From contig JAJYEQ010000002.1 in assembly GCA_021785695.1 (NCBI GenBank), forward strand, positions 87,565-151,564: DNA of 64,000 bases, in the 5' to 3' direction. Below the pieces are notes generated by a model. It saw only the letters and a list, made by a program, of their open reading frames with translations. It searched no databases and had not been told where the DNA came from. Positions 46,033-55,470 of this stretch are shown here, piece after piece (within the stretch, counting starts at the first letter, position 1; the number at the start of each line of letters is the position of its first letter). Source of the DNA: Actinomycetes bacterium. Its GTDB lineage: Bacteria; Actinomycetota; Acidimicrobiia; Acidimicrobiales; RAAP-2. A program made the position numbers and the translations under genes.

Positions 46033-49000
46033 CGCGCAGCCAGACCCGCGCGTCACGACCGTCCAGCTCGAGGGCGAACCCCGGGCCCTCGCCCGCGCTC
46101 TGGTGCACGGCGGTCGCCAGCACCTCCCGGGCCAGCACGGGCCACTCATCGGCCAGGTCGTCGAGCCCACTCACCCATAGCTCGATGCGGTCGGCGATGT
46201 CGAATCCCTGACCCTTGCGCAGGTCCTGCACCTGGCGCACCACGTCGCGCAGCAGTCCGCGGCGGCGCAGGTCGTCGTCAATCTCGAGGTCGAGTGCCAC
46301 CACCGCGGTCCCGTCACGCGACACCGCGAATCCCCCCTGACTGCGCACCCGCAGCTCGAGCTCGTCGAGCCCCAGCTCGACGGTTGTGCCGGCCAGGGCG
46401 ACCGAGATGCGTCCGCCGGACTCCAGCACCTCGGCTGCGGCCGCCGAGTCGATCCGAGCCAGGGCGCCGCGCAGCTCCTTGACGGCGTCGCCCAGTCGGG
46501 GCCCCAAGACGGCGAACCGCGGCACCAGCTCGAAGCTCAGGACGTCTCCCGGGTCGGGTCGGAACTCCAGGAGATCGACATTGAGCTCGTCTTCGACCAC
46601 GCCCGCCGGTGGCCGCACGGCGTCGGCGGCCACGAACACCAGCGCGCGGCGCAGCGGCTGGCGCACCTTCACCCCCGCCTCGGCCCGGCCCGCGCGGCCC
46701 AGCGACGTGAGGTGCCGCGCCATCGACATCTCGGCCTCCAAAGTGAGGTCCACGTCGTGGACGGCGCGGGGCCAGTCCTGGAGGTGCACCGAGTCCTCGG
46801 CCGGCACCTCGTTGACCAGGTGGTAGAGGCGGTCGGCGAGGAAGGGCGTCACGGGGGCGAGCAGGAGCGCCAGGCGCTGGAGGACCTCGAGCATCGTGGC
46901 GTGGGCGGCTAGCGAGTCGCTGCGCGGCGCGCTGGCGTCGGTGCGCCAGAAGCGGCGGCGGCTCCGGCGCACGTACCAGTTCGACAGGTCGTCGACGAAG
47001 GCGCGCAGGGCGTCGGTCCCCGGCAGCGGCTCGTAGCCGTCGAGGGCCGCGGTCAGGGTGGCCGTGAGTCCCTCGAGCCGCGAGAGGATCCACCGGTCCA
47101 GGGCGGGACGCTCCGATGCGGGAGGGATCGCGGGATCCGCGGGGTCGAAGGCATTGAGCGAGGCGTAGGTCGTGAAGAAGCTGACCGCGTTCCACAGCGT
47201 GCCCAACATCTCGCGCATCGCCAGGTCGATGACCTCGAGGCTGGCCCGGGTCGACGTCCACGGGGAGCCCTGGGAGAACATCCACCACCGCAGCGCGTCA
47301 GCGCCTCGCGTGGTCAGCACGGTCCAGGGATCGATGACGTTGCCCACCGACTTGCTCATCTTGCGTCCCTGGGCGTCCACGATGTGGCCCAGGCACAAGA
47401 CGTGGCGGTACGGGCTGTGGCCGAACACCAGGGTGTTGACCGCCAGGAGTGAGTAGAACCAGCCCCGCGTCTGGTCGATCGCCTCGGCGACCAGGTCGGC
47501 CGGGAACTGGCGCGCGTCCTGGGAGCCGGGCACCAGCGGGTAGCCCACCTGCGCCGACGGCATGGCGCCCGAGTCGAACCAGGCGTCGATGACCGGCTCG
47601 ACGCGACGGGCGAGCTCCCCGCAGCTGGGGCAGGCAAAGGCGACCTCGTCGATGTCGGGACGGTGGGGCTCGATGGTGGCGGGGTCCCGCCCGGCGAGCT
47701 CCCCGAGCTCGGCGCGCGAGCCCACGCAGGTCACGTGGCCCTGGCCACAGCGCCACACCGGCAGGGGCGTGCCCCAGAAGCGATCGCGCGAGAGGGCCCA
47801 GTCGACGTTGTTGGCCAGCCACTCGCCGAAGCGCCCGTCGCGGATGTGCGCGGGGTGCCAGTCCACGTGGCTGTTCTCCGACATCATGAGGTCCTTGAGC
47901 CGGCTGGTCGCGATGTACCAGCTGGGCTTGCCCCAGTAGATGAGGATGGTGCCGCAGCGCCAGCAGTGGGGCAGCGCGTGGGTGTAGTCCTCCCGGCGCA
48001 CCAGCAGGCCGCGGCGCTCGAGCTCGTCGTTGATGTCGTGGTTGGCCTCCCGCACGCCACGGCCGGCCAGCCAGCCCGCCGCGGCGGTGAATGCGCCGTC
48101 GGGGCCGACCGGGTTGACCGTCGGCAGGCCGTGCTCGCGGGCCACGACGCGGTCGACCTCGCCGAAGGCCGGGGCCTGGTGCACCAGGCCGGTCCCCTCC
48201 TCGGTCGTGACGTACGACGCCGCCACGACGTAGCACGCGTCGACGTCCTCGGGCAGCGCCACCACGTCGAAGGGCCGGCGGTAGTGCAGGCCGACGAGCG
48301 CTGACCCGGGCAGCGTCTCGGTCACCTCGACGTCCCCCAGGACCGCCTCGACCAGGTCCGCTGCCAGCACCTGCCCGTCGACGACGGCGTAGGTGATCTC
48401 CGGGTTCACGGCCACCGCCACGTTGGACAGGAGGGTCCAGGGCGTCGTCGTCCACACCAGGAGCGACCGCACCGAGGCGAGCCCGTGCGCGGCCGCGTCG
48501 AGCACCTCCAGGCGCACCGTCGCGCTCTCGTCGACCTCGTCGCGATAGACGTCGGGCTGGCCGAGCTCGTGGCTCGACAGCGCGGTGCCGCACCGGGGGC
48601 AGTAGGGCACGACCTTCAAGTCCTCGTAGAGCAGGTCACGGTCGAACAGCTGGCGCAGCTGCCACCACACCGAGTCCACGTAGGTGGGGCTGAAGGTGAA
48701 GTAGGCGTTCTCCATGTCGGTCCAGTAGCCGATGCGCTCGGTCAGGCGTTCGAACTCGCCCACGTAGGTCATCACCGACGCGCGGCACTGGCGCACGAAC
48801 TCGGCCACGCCGATCTTCTCGACGATGTCGCGCTTGCCGGTGATGCCGAGCTGCCGCTCCACCTGCACCTCGACGGGCAGCCCGTGGGTGTCCCAGCCGG
48901 CTCGACGGTCAACGCGCCGTCCGCGCATGGTCTGGTACCGGCAGAACAGGTCCTTGTACACGCGAGCCCAGACGTGGTGGAGGCCGGGCATGCCGTTGGC

Positions 49001-49147
49001 GGTCGGCGGCCCCTCGTAGAACACCCAGGGTTCGGCGCCCGCCCGCTGCTCCATCGAGCGCGCGAAGACGTCGTGCTGCTTCCAGCGCGCGAGCTGGCCC
49101 TCCTCCAGGGACGCGAAATCCAGCTCAGCGCTGACCGGCTCGAACAC
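46019..49147 (-). CDS. ileS: Isoleucyl-tRNA synthetase
   Basis: FYEGPPTANGMPGLHHVWARVYKDLFCRYQTMRGRRVDRRAGWDTHGLPVEVQVERQLG...GRKMSKSVGNVIDPW. Confidence 0.97.
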   Translation of the reverse strand: MFEPVSAELDFASLEEGQLARWKQHDVFARSMEQRAGAEPWVFYEGPPTANGMPGLHHVWARVYKDLFCRYQTMRGRRVDRRAGWDTHGLPVEVQVERQLGITGKRDIVEKIGVAEFVRQCRASVMTYVGEFERLTERIGYWTDMENAYFTFSPTYVDSVWWQLRQLFDRDLLYEDLKVVPYCPRCGTALSSHELGQPDVYRDEVDESATVRLEVLDAAAHGLASVRSLLVWTTTPWTLLSNVAVAVNPEITYAVVDGQVLAADLVEAVLGDVEVTETLPGSALVGLHYRRPFDVVALPEDVDACYVVAASYVTTEEGTGLVHQAPAFGEVDRVVAREHGLPTVNPVGPDGAFTAAAGWLAGRGVREANHDINDELERRGLLVRREDYTHALPHCWRCGTILIYWGKPSWYIATSRLKDLMMSENSHVDWHPAHIRDGRFGEWLANNVDWALSRDRFWGTPLPVWRCGQGHVTCVGSRAELGELAGRDPATIEPHRPDIDEVAFACPSCGELARRVEPVIDAWFDSGAMPSAQVGYPLVPGSQDARQFPADLVAEAIDQTRGWFYSLLAVNTLVFGHSPYRHVLCLGHIVDAQGRKMSKSVGNVIDPWTVLTTRGADALRWWMFSQGSPWTSTRASLEVIDLAMREMLGTLWNAVSFFTTYASLNAFDPADPAIPPASERPALDRWILSRLEGLTATLTAALDGYEPLPGTDALRAFVDDLSNWYVRRSRRRFWRTDASAPRSDSLAAHATMLEVLQRLALLLAPVTPFLADRLYHLVNEVPAEDSVHLQDWPRAVHDVDLTLEAEMSMARHLTSLGRAGRAEAGVKVRQPLRRALVFVAADAVRPPAGVVEDELNVDLLEFRPDPGDVLSFELVPRFAVLGPRLGDAVKELRGALARIDSAAAAEVLESGGRISVALAGTTVELGLDELELRVRSQGGFAVSRDGTAVVALDLEIDDDLRRRGLLRDVVRQVQDLRKGQGFDIADRIELWVSGLDDLADEWPVLAREVLATAVHQSAGEGPGFALELDGRDARVWLRVRPR

Positions 49148-49235
49148 CTTGACCCTCCGCAGACAGTTGACCCATGGTAGTCAGCGGCCCCTGGGGTCTG
49201 GCCGTGGCGGGCCGGTGGCCGGCGGGCCGGTGGCC

Positions 49236-49919
49236 CTAGTCGCGGGCCGGCGAACCCCCCGGCGCGAAGTGCTGGTCGAGCCAGCTCGCCGAGAGCTCGA
49301 CCAGGGAGTTGAGGCGCAAGTCGGCCAAGGCGAAGGGGGCCTCATGGCGCTCGGCGGCCACCGGTACGGCGACCACAGCCATGCGGGCGGCCTTGGCAGC
49401 GATCACGCCGGCGGCCGAGTCCTCGAGCACCAGGCACACGCTCGGAGCGACGTGGAGGTCGCTGGCCGCACTCAGGAACACCCCGGGATGGGGCTTGCCG
49501 AAGGGCTCGTCCTCGGCCGAGCGGATCACGGCGAAGCGGTCCCGCAGCGCGAAGTGGTCGAGCACCCTCTCGATCAGCGCCATCGGCGTCGAGCTGGCCA
49601 GGGCGATGGGTCCATGCTCGCTGGCCAGGTCCAGGGCACGCACGGCACCGGGCAGCAGGCGACCACGCTGCTCGACCAGGTCGCCGACGCGAGTGAGCAG
49701 CTGGGCCACCACGTCGTCGAGGGCCGCCGGCGACCACGGGTAGCGCGCGTGCCAGTAGCGCACGACCTCCCCCACGAACATCCCCTTGGTGGCCCGGTCC
49801 TCGTGCTCGGTCACCGGGACCCCGCGCGCACCCAGGATCTCGACCTCGGCCCGGTGCCACAGGATCTCGGAGTCCACCAGGAGCCCGTCGAGGTCGAAGA
49901 TGGTGGCGCGCAACATCAC
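49236..49919 (-). CDS. HAD family hydrolase (beta-phosphoglucomutase-like)
   Basis: RATIFDLDGLLVDSEILWHRAEVEILGARG...PIALASSTPMALIERVLDHFAL...FGKPHPGVFL. Confidence 0.94.
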   Translation of the reverse strand: MMLRATIFDLDGLLVDSEILWHRAEVEILGARGVPVTEHEDRATKGMFVGEVVRYWHARYPWSPAALDDVVAQLLTRVGDLVEQRGRLLPGAVRALDLASEHGPIALASSTPMALIERVLDHFALRDRFAVIRSAEDEPFGKPHPGVFLSAASDLHVAPSVCLVLEDSAAGVIAAKAARMAVVAVPVAAERHEAPFALADLRLNSLVELSASWLDQHFAPGGSPARD

Positions 49920-49952
49920 CCGACCACTCTGGCACAGGCCTACCGTGAGGCT

Positions 49953-50837
49953 GTGGTGCAGGTGGCGCGAGCTCGACCCGAGGATCTGGCGGCAGTCGCC
50001 TCACGCATCACGGCCACGTTCGCCACCGCCGCCCAGGCGCTCGCGCACGTGGACGGCTCGGTCGACCCGACGCGCGTCCTCCAGTCGCTCGGCGGGGCCC
50101 ACGTCTGGGTCGCCCGCCGCGGCGGCGAGATCGTCGGGCACCTCACCGCCTCCCTCGTCCCGCGGGGCCCGCGTAGCGAGGCGTGGATCAGCCCGGACGC
50201 CTGGTCCTGCGACGACGTCGACGACCTCGCGGCGCTGTACGCGAGTGCGGCTCCGGCGTGGCTCGCCGAAGGGGTGCGCGACCACGTGGTGTGGTCCTTC
50301 GACCTCCCCGCCTGGACCGAGGCGTGGGGCGAGCTGGGCTTCGCCCGTGAGCTGTACCGCGGCGCCCGCTCCGCGCCGTTCGCGCCCGGCGAGGCACCCC
50401 CGGACTACCGGCTGCGGCGCGCGCGCTGGGACCCGGTGGTGGCGGCCCGGCTGTCGGCCCTGGTGGACGAGGCCGAGGAGTCGGCGCCGGTCTTCCGGCC
50501 CCGCGAGGCGGACCCCGACGACGGCTCCGCCGAGGCGCCCGGGCACTGGTACGTCGCCGAGAGCGCGGGACGCGTCGTCGCCCAGTGCCTGGCGATCGCC
50601 TATCCCCGCACCCTGGGCATCCCGCCCGGAGCGGTGCACCTGAGCGCCCTGGCCGTCACGCCGCCGCACCGGCGACACGGCGTGGCCCGCTCGCTCGTGG
50701 CCTACACGGCTCGACGCGAGCGGGTCGCCGTCGTGGACGCGACCTGGCGCAGCGCGAATCGTCCCGCCCACCGGTTCTGGGTCGGGGCCGGCTTCGCCCC
50801 CGTCGCCGTCGGCCTGCGTCGACAGATCCTGGTCTAG
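49953..50837 (+). CDS. GNAT family N-acetyltransferase (tandem-domain)
   Basis: GPRSEAWISPDAW...GHWYVAESAGRVVAQCLAIAYPRTLGIPPGAVHLSALAVTPPHRRHGVARSLVAYTARRERVAVVDATWRSANRPAHRFWVGAGFAPVAVGLRR; GTG start 49953. Confidence 0.85.
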   Translation: MVQVARARPEDLAAVASRITATFATAAQALAHVDGSVDPTRVLQSLGGAHVWVARRGGEIVGHLTASLVPRGPRSEAWISPDAWSCDDVDDLAALYASAAPAWLAEGVRDHVVWSFDLPAWTEAWGELGFARELYRGARSAPFAPGEAPPDYRLRRARWDPVVAARLSALVDEAEESAPVFRPREADPDDGSAEAPGHWYVAESAGRVVAQCLAIAYPRTLGIPPGAVHLSALAVTPPHRRHGVARSLVAYTARRERVAVVDATWRSANRPAHRFWVGAGFAPVAVGLRRQILV

Positions 50838-51316
50838 GCGATCGCCGCCTCGACGGCCTCCACCAGGCGCGGGTCCTCGGGGGTGACCGTCGGCGCGAAG
50901 CGCGCCACGACCGCGTCGTCGACCACAAGGAACTTCTCGAAGTTCCACCGGATGTCGCCGGTGTAGCCCTCGGTGTCGGGGGTCTCGACCAGGACCTGGT
51001 AGATCGGGTGCCGCCCGTCGCCGTTCACCTCGATCTTCTCGAAGAGCGGGAAGGACACGCCGTAGGTCGTCGAGCAGAAGGTGGCGATCTCCTCGGGCGA
51101 GCCGGGCTCCTGGGCGCCAAACTGGTTGCAGGGGAATCCCACCACCGACAGGCCCCGGGGCCCGTAGCGGCGCTGGAGGCCCTCCAGGCCCTCGTACTGG
51201 GGCGTCAGGCCGCACTGGGAGGCGACGTTCACCACCAGCAGGGCCCGAGCGGGAACCGCCCGCAGCGAGAGGGGCTGCCCGGCGAGGCTGCGGATCGGGG
51301 TGTCGAGGATTGTCAT
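50834..51316 (-). CDS. Glutathione peroxidase
   Basis: RALLVVNVASQCGLTPQYEGLEGLQRRYGPRGLSVVGFPCNQFGAQEPGSPEEIATFCSTTYGVSFPLF. Confidence 0.97.
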   Translation of the reverse strand: MTILDTPIRSLAGQPLSLRAVPARALLVVNVASQCGLTPQYEGLEGLQRRYGPRGLSVVGFPCNQFGAQEPGSPEEIATFCSTTYGVSFPLFEKIEVNGDGRHPIYQVLVETPDTEGYTGDIRWNFEKFLVVDDAVVARFAPTVTPEDPRLVEAVEAAIA

Positions 51317-51372
51317 GGGGGGACGCTAGCGGGACCGGCCGGCGCCCACGCCGGCAGCCGTAGGCTTCCGGC

Positions 51373-52314
51373 GTGCTCGCCGCCGTGATCACTGAGGGCC
51401 AACTCCAGGTCGCCGAGCGGCCGGACCCCACGCCCGGGCCCGGCGAGGTGCGCATCCGGGTCGCGGCGGCCGGACTCAACGCGGCCGACCTCCTCCAGGT
51501 GGCGGGGCACTACCCCGCCCCCGCCGGCTGGCCACCCGACATCCCCGGCCTCGAGCTCGCCGGCACCGTCGACGCCACCGGACCCGGCGCCGAGAGCTGG
51601 CTGGACCGCCGCGTGTGCGCGATCGTCGGTGGTGGCGGCCACGCCACCGCGGCCCGGGTCCCGGCCGCCCACCTCCTCGCCGTGCCCGAGCACGTCGACC
51701 TGCGCGCGGCGGGCGCCTTCGCCGAGGGATTCGTCACGGCCCACGACGCCCTGGTGTCCCAGGCCGGGCTGCGCCCCGGCGAGCGCCTGGTCGTCACCGG
51801 GGCCGCCGGCGGCGTCGGGACCGCGGCCGTGCAGATCGGCGCGATGCTGGGGGCGCACACCATTGCCGTGACACGCTCGCGCGCGCACCACGACGCCCTG
51901 CGCGATCTGGGGGCCTTGGAGGCGATCCTCACCGAGGAGCTCGCCGACATCGCCCCGGTCGACGTCGTGCTCGAGCTGGTCGGGGCAGCCACGGCGGCCA
52001 CCTCCCTGGGTCGCCTCGGCCCCCACGGTCGCCTGGTGGTCATCGGCGTGGGCGGCGGCTCGCGGCTCGAGGTCGATCTGCTCGCCGTCATGCAGAGGCG
52101 CCTGCGCCTCACCGGATCCACCCTGCGATCGCGCTCGCCCGACGAGAAGGCCCGGGCCGTTGCCGCGGCCGCGACCGATCTCGGGGATCGCTGGTCCCGG
52201 GGCGGGCTGCGGGTCCCGGTCGCCGACGCGTACCCCCTCGCCGAGGTGGCGCGCGCCTACGCGGCCTTCGGCCACTCGGGACGGTTCGGACACATCGTCC
52301 TGGAGATGCCCTGA
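51373..52314 (+). CDS. NADPH:quinone oxidoreductase / zinc-type alcohol dehydrogenase family protein
   Basis: RPDPTPGPGEVRIRVAAAGLNAADLLQVAGHYPAPAGWPPDIPGLELAGTV...VTGAAGGVGTAAVQIGAMLGAHTIAV. Confidence 0.95.
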   Translation: MLAAVITEGQLQVAERPDPTPGPGEVRIRVAAAGLNAADLLQVAGHYPAPAGWPPDIPGLELAGTVDATGPGAESWLDRRVCAIVGGGGHATAARVPAAHLLAVPEHVDLRAAGAFAEGFVTAHDALVSQAGLRPGERLVVTGAAGGVGTAAVQIGAMLGAHTIAVTRSRAHHDALRDLGALEAILTEELADIAPVDVVLELVGAATAATSLGRLGPHGRLVVIGVGGGSRLEVDLLAVMQRRLRLTGSTLRSRSPDEKARAVAAAATDLGDRWSRGGLRVPVADAYPLAEVARAYAAFGHSGRFGHIVLEMP

Positions 52315-52523
52315 GCGGCACCGACGACCCAACTCCCCGAGCCGGGTCCGGGCAAGACCGCATCGACGCGGCGCACGCCGACGCCGTCGGACGAGGCGCG
52401 TCGACCTACCGCGACCCGGCCACGGGATTCCGCGTCTTCACGCGCTCCTGGCTACTGGCCCGCGGGATCTGCTGTGCGCAGGGATGCCGGCACTGCCCCT
52501 ACGGCACGACCACGACGCCGTGA
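52311..52523 (+). CDS. DUF5522-like small Cys-rich protein (start codon uncertain, apparent CTG)
   Basis: STYRDPATGFRVFTRSWLLARGICCAQGCRHCPYG; overlaps the preceding stop as CTGA; GGAG 5 nt upstream. Confidence 0.68.
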   Translation: MSGTDDPTPRAGSGQDRIDAAHADAVGRGASTYRDPATGFRVFTRSWLLARGICCAQGCRHCPYGTTTTP

Positions 52524-52563
52524 GAGCTCCGCGCCCCGGGTCGCCCCGGGGCGCTGACTCCCC

Positions 52564-53682
52564 TCAGAGCAGATCGCTCAATGCCGTCGCGCTGAGGCCG
52601 TGCGCCTCGGCCACCGGACCGTAGGTCAGCTGCCCGCCCACGACGTTGACACCCTCGGCCAGCGCAGCGTCGTGACGCACCGCGTCACGCCACCCGTGGT
52701 TGGCCAGGGACAAGGCGTAGGGCAAGGTGGCATTGGCCAGGGCGGCCGTCGACGTCGCCGGGACCGCCCCGGGCATGTTGGCCACGCAGTAGAAGATCGA
52801 GCCGTTGACCTCGAAGACCGGGTCCGAGTGCGTGGTGGGATGCGTCGCCTCGAAGCACCCGCCCTGGTCGACGGAGATGTCCACGAGCACCGACCCCTCC
52901 CGCATCTCGGCCACCATGGCGTTGGTGACGAGCTTGGGCGCCTTGGCGCCCACGACCAGCACCGCGCCGATGACGATGTCCGCACCCGCGACGGCCTGCT
53001 CGACCGCCAGCGTGGAGGACGCCACCGTCTGGACCCGACCGTCGAAGTGGTGGTCGAGCGCGCGCAGCCGATCCAGGTTCTTGTCCAGGATCGTGACCTC
53101 GGCGTGCAGGCCCACGGCGATGGTGGCTGCCGCCAGCCCGGCCACGCCGGCGCCGATCACCGTCACCCGAGCCGGAGGAACACCGGGCACGCCGCTGACC
53201 AGGGTGCCGTGCCCGCCGCCCGGCCGCATCAGGTGGTGCGCTCCCATGAGCGGCGCCATGCGACCGGCCACCTCGCTCATCGGCGTGAGCAGGGGCAGCG
53301 ATCCGTCGCTGACCCGCACGGTCTCGTAGGCGATGGCCACGTTGCCCGCCTGGAGCAGGGCGTCGGTGCACTCGCGCGACGCGGCCAGGTGCAGGTACGT
53401 GAAGAGCACCTGGTCCGCCCGCGCGGCCAGGCGCGGATACTCCACGCCAATGGGCTCCTTGACCTTCATGACCAGGTCGCTGTGGGCCCACACGTCGTCG
53501 ACGTCATCGACGATCGTGCCGCCGGCGGCGACGAAGTCCTCGTCCTTGATGCCCGAGCCCAGACCCGCTCCGCGCTCGATCAGGACCTGGTGGCCCGCGT
53601 GCGAGAACTCCCGCACGCCGGCCGCCGTCACGGCGACCCGGTTCTCGTCCGTCTTGATTTCCTTGGGCACGCCAATCTTCAT
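52564..53682 (-). CDS. ald: Alanine dehydrogenase
   Basis: MKIGVPKEIKTDENRVAVTAAGVREFSHAGHQVLIERGAGLGSGIKDEDF...VIGAGVAGLAAATIAVGLHAEVTILDKNLDRL. Confidence 0.97.
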   Translation of the reverse strand: MKIGVPKEIKTDENRVAVTAAGVREFSHAGHQVLIERGAGLGSGIKDEDFVAAGGTIVDDVDDVWAHSDLVMKVKEPIGVEYPRLAARADQVLFTYLHLAASRECTDALLQAGNVAIAYETVRVSDGSLPLLTPMSEVAGRMAPLMGAHHLMRPGGGHGTLVSGVPGVPPARVTVIGAGVAGLAAATIAVGLHAEVTILDKNLDRLRALDHHFDGRVQTVASSTLAVEQAVAGADIVIGAVLVVGAKAPKLVTNAMVAEMREGSVLVDISVDQGGCFEATHPTTHSDPVFEVNGSIFYCVANMPGAVPATSTAALANATLPYALSLANHGWRDAVRHDAALAEGVNVVGGQLTYGPVAEAHGLSATALSDLL

Positions 53683-53719
53683 GGTTTCCTCATCTATTTC
53701 TCTGGGGACGCACTGTCCC

Positions 53720-54559
53720 TCAGACCTTCTTCCTCGCCAGCACGACGCTGGTCAGCGCGAGGCCGATCCCGACCGCGAAGATCGCCGTACCGAAGACGAA
53801 CACCTGGGGCGGGATGCCCACGCGGGTCACACCGTAGACCCACACGGGGAACGGCGCGCTCGCGCCACTCAGGAAGTTCGACGTCACGAAGTCGTCGATC
53901 GAGAGGGCGAACGCCATGAGCGCACCGGCCAGGACGCCCGGCATGATCAGGGGCAAGGTGACCCGGGTGAAGGTCGTCCAGGGATTGGCCCCCAGGTCGT
54001 AGGCGGCCTCCTCGAGTGACCGGTCAAAGCCGGCCAGGCGTGCGCGCACGGTGACGGTGACGTAGGCGATCGAGAACATCACGTGGGACAGGACCAGCGT
54101 CAAGAACCCGCGTCCGATGTTGAGCGACACGAACATGCCGAGCAGCGACGCACCCAGGACGATCTCGGGCGCGGCGATGTTCAAGAAGATGATCTGCTCG
54201 AAGGCCGCCTTGCCCCGGAAGCGCGGCGGGCGGTAGCGCACCAGAGCCATGGCCAGCATCGTCCCCAGCACCGTCGAGATGAGCGTGCTGGTGATGCCGA
54301 GGCGAATCGACAGCCAGAAGGACTGCGTCAGGCCCGGGATGTCGCTCCAGTGCTTGAACCACTGATCGGTGAAGCCGTTCCACGAGAAGCTGACCAGCTG
54401 CATGGAGCCGATCGTCTTGTTGAAGGCGTAGATCATCATGATCACGATCGGGAACACCAGGTACGCGATCACCAGCCACGAGTAGACCGGCAGGAGGGCT
54501 CGGCCCCACCGGCGACGGCGCCGCGGAGCGACCGCCTCGGGCGAGGAGATCGCGCTCAC
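53720..54559 (-). CDS. ABC transporter permease, spermidine/putrescine type (PotC-like)
   Basis: AYLVFPIVIMMIYAFNKT...SLEEAAYDLGANPWTTFTRVTLPLIMPGVLAGALMAFALSIDDFVTSNFLSG. Confidence 0.94.
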   Translation of the reverse strand: MSAISSPEAVAPRRRRRWGRALLPVYSWLVIAYLVFPIVIMMIYAFNKTIGSMQLVSFSWNGFTDQWFKHWSDIPGLTQSFWLSIRLGITSTLISTVLGTMLAMALVRYRPPRFRGKAAFEQIIFLNIAAPEIVLGASLLGMFVSLNIGRGFLTLVLSHVMFSIAYVTVTVRARLAGFDRSLEEAAYDLGANPWTTFTRVTLPLIMPGVLAGALMAFALSIDDFVTSNFLSGASAPFPVWVYGVTRVGIPPQVFVFGTAIFAVGIGLALTSVVLARKKV

Positions 54560-55470
54560 AGGTACTGCTCGATCGTGCGCGATCCCAGCAGGCGGGCGTA
54601 GAGGTAGATGCCGACCAGGGCGATCACCAGCAGGATCGCCGACAGCGATGCCCCGCCGGCGAAGTCGAAGTTCACCAGGAACTGGTTCTGGATGACCGTC
54701 CCGATCATGGTGTTCGACGTCCCACCCAGGATCTCCTGGTTCACGTAGTCACCGAACATCGGGATGAACGTGAGGAGGAACGCGGCGAAGATGCCCGGAA
54801 CCGTCAGGGGGAGGATCACCCGCAAGAAGCCCGCCCGCCGGGTGGCGTAGAGGTCGTAGGCCGCCTCGAGGACCCGCCGGTCGATGCGCTCGAGGGCCAC
54901 GTAGAGGGGCAGCGCGGTGAAGGGCAGGTAGTTGTAGGCGAGTCCCGCCATCACGGCGTAGCCGGTCCCGAGCACGTGGAACCCGGAGGGCAGCAGGTGC
55001 AGGTGCTTCAGTGTCCCCAGCACCACGCCGTTGTTGGCCAGGACGAACTCCCACACGATCGTGCGGATCACGAAGGACACGAAGAACGGCACCAGCAGCA
55101 TCAGCAAGAAGAAGTTCTTGCGCCGGCCCCCATAGAACGCGATCCAGTAGGCGATCGGGAACGAGACGATGAGGTCCACGATCGTCGACGCGGCCGCGAA
55201 GTACAGGCTGGTGATGAACTCCTGGTGGTACAGGCTGATCTCGCTGGGGAACTCGCCCCAGTGCCACTTCATGACGCAGGCCCCCGTCGCGGGATCGCAG
55301 GTCTTCAAAGACAGCGACAGCATGAAGGCCAGCGGCACCACGAACAGCAGCAGGAGCCAGAGCCCGGACGGCAGGCTCAGGAGGTAGGGCGCGAGCGCCC
55401 TACCTACCCGAGGCCGCCGACGTGTGGTAGCTACGCCCCCTGGATGATCGGGAGGAACAGGTTCGTCCAC
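54556..55470 (-). CDS. ABC transporter permease, spermidine/putrescine type (PotB-like)
   Basis: LPSGLWLLLLFVVPLAFMLSLSLKTCDP...LEAAYDLYATRRAGFLRVILPLTVPGIFAAFLLTFIPMFGDYVNQEILGG. Confidence 0.93.
   Translation of the reverse strand: MDEPVPPDHPGGVATTRRRPRVGRALAPYLLSLPSGLWLLLLFVVPLAFMLSLSLKTCDPATGACVMKWHWGEFPSEISLYHQEFITSLYFAAASTIVDLIVSFPIAYWIAFYGGRRKNFFLLMLLVPFFVSFVIRTIVWEFVLANNGVVLGTLKHLHLLPSGFHVLGTGYAVMAGLAYNYLPFTALPLYVALERIDRRVLEAAYDLYATRRAGFLRVILPLTVPGIFAAFLLTFIPMFGDYVNQEILGGTSNTMIGTVIQNQFLVNFDFAGGASLSAILLVIALVGIYLYARLLGSRTIEQYL
55383..55404. repeat. 22-nt inverted repeat in the 5' end of the potB-like gene
   Basis: GGTAGGGCGC-GA-GCGCCCTACC, 10-bp perfect arms, just downstream of the potD-like stop. 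Confidence 0.75.

Noticed and set aside
49148-49235. Possible T-box riboswitch upstream of ileS
   Set aside because: Only ~90 nt between genes, no T-box signature (such as TGGTACCGCG) and no terminator; too short for known T-box architecture.
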